Positions 20,323-21,813 of a stretch of 21,813 nt of DNA are shown here, piece by piece. The position numbers and the translations under genes were made by a program. A model generated the notes under the pieces. That model saw only the letters and a program-made list of their open reading frames with translations, was not told where the DNA came from and ran no database searches. How positions within the stretch are numbered: position 1 is the first letter of the stretch; every line of letters starts with the position of its first letter. Source of the DNA: a virus. Location: positions 1 through 21,813 of IMG/VR virus record IMGVR_UViG_3300009285_003110; one strand, given 5' to 3'.

Positions 20323-21813
20323 ATGGCATTCGCTGACGATGGAACTTCGGCTACCCACGTCTCCGGAGCCGCGCCGTTCATCCTGGTCACTGCGGGCGGC
20401 GCGTGGTTCAAGGGCGACCTTCTCGGACGCTCCGGAACGAGCATTGTGCAGGCGGACGCCACCGCCACGGCTATTCAACCGGAGTTCGTTGCCGCCACAG
20501 ACGCCGTGAGCGGAGAGACCAACAAGAAGGTCTACTTCCAGGCACTTGTTAGGGGCGGGCGCTACAGCGGCGGCACGGCAGGCTCGACACTCTACCTATC
20601 GAACACCGCTGGCGGCTGTGGCGAGAGTGCGGGCGACACGAGCATCGTTGTTGGGATGACGATGGCTGCCGATGCGGTGTTCCTGAACCCGCGGCTGGCC
20701 CTCCAGACGGCGGGCGTGACGTCTACGGGCGCCATCATCCTCAACGACGACGTGTCGCTGAACCTTGGTTCCGACAGTGACGACGCTATTCGCCACAAGT
20801 CCACAGCCACGCTCGCCGACACCGCAGTCGCAGGGGTCCTCACAGGGACGGCTTCCCGGCAGGCGCTGGCCGCCGATTCCCTCATCATCTCCAACACCAC
20901 ACAGGATGGCGACCTGGGCATCTACGTGGCTGGCCTTGGCGCCACCACGTCCCTGGAAGCCATCTGGATTGACGCCTCCGCCGGCCTGATTGAGTTCGGG
21001 CATGGCGGGTTCGACGTGCTCGTAGCGAACGGGCAGGGCGTCGTCGTTGGCAGCACCACGCAGCGTACCCTGAACGCCCTGGTGCCAGAGTTCCAGGTGC
21101 AGGGCACCACGGTCGGGGTGGACGCCGCCATTGCCGCCGTCCTCTACAGTTCTACTGCGGCGGAAGGGGCGGAGATTATCCTGGCCCGCTCCAAGTCCGC
21201 CACGCTCGGCACCAACACCATCGTTGCATCCGGGGACTTGCTGGGGCGCATCGTTGCGCTGGGCGCGGATGGCGGCACAGGCTTCGACCCTGCGGCGGCT
21301 ATTGCCTTCGAAGTGGATGGCTCTCCAGGCGCATCCACGGACATGCCGGGCCGCATCGTCTTCCTCACCTCGCCTGACGGGTCGCAGACCCCCACAGAGG
21401 TGTTCCGCGTCACCTCGGCGCAGAACCTGGTGGTGGGCAACGCGAACGGGCTAATTGTCGGCAGCACGACCATCAACACCATCTCGGATGGCGACGGGGC
21501 AACCAACCTCATTCCGGAGTTTCAGCTGCACGGTGTTGGCACCGCGTTCGCTGGCGGCGCCGCGCTTGTTGCCTCCTACAACACGACGAACGACCGCACG
21601 GTCTCCCCGAAGATTGCGCTCCTCAAGGGAGCCGCGGCAACCCAGGTCGCGACCACAGCGGTGGCCGACAACGAGGTGGTCGGTTCCATCATCGCCTACG
21701 CATCGGACGGGGCGGACTTTGAGACGCCGGTCGCGGCTATCGAGTTCGTCGTGGACGACGCGGGAGGCCCTGGGGCCGGGGCCATTGGCGGGGCTCTGGG
21801 GGTTTACACCCCC
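20323..21813 (+). CDS. Fibre-like repeat virion protein, 3' end beyond window
   Basis: An open frame of exactly 497 codons runs from ATG at 20323 to the right edge; GAAGGGG precedes it. Residues 1-115 are a beta-rich head (PFILVTAGGAWFKGDLLGRSG, KVYFQALVRGGRYSGGT), reminiscent of small capsid-binding domains. The remainder is Ala/Thr/Val/Gly-rich beta repeat. Two 143-residue-spaced units are visible, starting VVVGSTT...LVPEFQVQG (P255) and LIVGSTT...LIPEFQLHG (P398). Each contains the fibre-type block GDLLGRIVALGADGG or its relative EVVGSIIAYASDG and a VDGSPG/VDDAGG turn, as found in tail and head fibres of many phages. It should be exposed on the virion and may contact the host surface. The C-terminal tip is not seen. 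Confidence 0.8.
   Translation, partial: MAFADDGTSATHVSGAAPFILVTAGGAWFKGDLLGRSGTSIVQADATATAIQPEFVAATDAVSGETNKKVYFQALVRGGRYSGGTAGSTLYLSNTAGGCGESAGDTSIVVGMTMAADAVFLNPRLALQTAGVTSTGAIILNDDVSLNLGSDSDDAIRHKSTATLADTAVAGVLTGTASRQALAADSLIISNTTQDGDLGIYVAGLGATTSLEAIWIDASAGLIEFGHGGFDVLVANGQGVVVGSTTQRTLNALVPEFQVQGTTVGVDAAIAAVLYSSTAAEGAEIILARSKSATLGTNTIVASGDLLGRIVALGADGGTGFDPAAAIAFEVDGSPGASTDMPGRIVFLTSPDGSQTPTEVFRVTSAQNLVVGNANGLIVGSTTINTISDGDGATNLIPEFQLHGVGTAFAGGAALVASYNTTNDRTVSPKIALLKGAAATQVATTAVADNEVVGSIIAYASDGADFETPVAAIEFVVDDAGGPGAGAIGGALGVYTP

Noticed and set aside
20306-20509. 67-codon + strand frame using the ATG at 20318
   Set aside because: It has slightly better ribosome-binding spacing but ends early, while the frame from 20323 stays open for 497 codons with fibre-type repeats.

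Overview
This window is part of a tailed-phage (Caudoviricetes) genome or prophage from a high-GC bacterium. The basis is a complete head-morphogenesis series on the + strand: a terminase small-subunit-like protein, terminase large subunit, portal, a 1593-residue LPD38-type protein, scaffold, a ConA/LamG-like decoration protein, major capsid protein and a fibre-like repeat protein that runs off the right edge. I saw no integrase, replication or lysis gene, no tRNA and no CRISPR array. The host cannot be named; coding lines that I counted by hand are about 67-73% GC.

Layout. (1) Positions 1-2224 hold six small leftward genes that look accessory: a pentapeptide-repeat protein cut by the window edge, two small unknowns, a 37-residue zinc ribbon, a protein with a GYHLC-type head and an Ala-rich repeat tail, and a 74-residue unknown. 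Each starts behind a clear purine-rich ribosome-binding site. (2) Positions 2225-3302 are a 1.08-kb non-coding divergence region packed with direct repeats, palindromes and hairpins; it probably holds the divergent promoters and possibly a packaging or replication site. (3) Positions 3303-5422 run from the small-terminase candidate through a chain of tiny genes: one unknown, two membrane proteins and four Cys-rich putative zinc-binding proteins, mostly joined by ATGA/TGATG overlaps. (4) Positions 5419-16038 carry terL, portal, a small unknown, a 669-residue disordered protein, the giant LPD38 protein with an embedded ART-like segment, and a small unknown, closed by a strong intrinsic terminator at 16061-16102. 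(5) Positions 16144-21813 carry scaffold, decoration protein, major capsid, a free-standing HNH endonuclease whose start codon lies in a hairpin, two small genes and the fibre-like gene.

How the genes would work together: the terminase packages DNA through the portal into a capsid built from scaffold and major capsid protein and decorated by the LamG-like protein. The giant protein and the 669-residue protein are probably virion or internal proteins. Base composition shifts sharply along the + strand: C-rich in the small-terminase candidate, strongly G-rich from about 3.9 to 7 kb, C-rich again in the capsid module, which suggests modules of different history or strand exposure.
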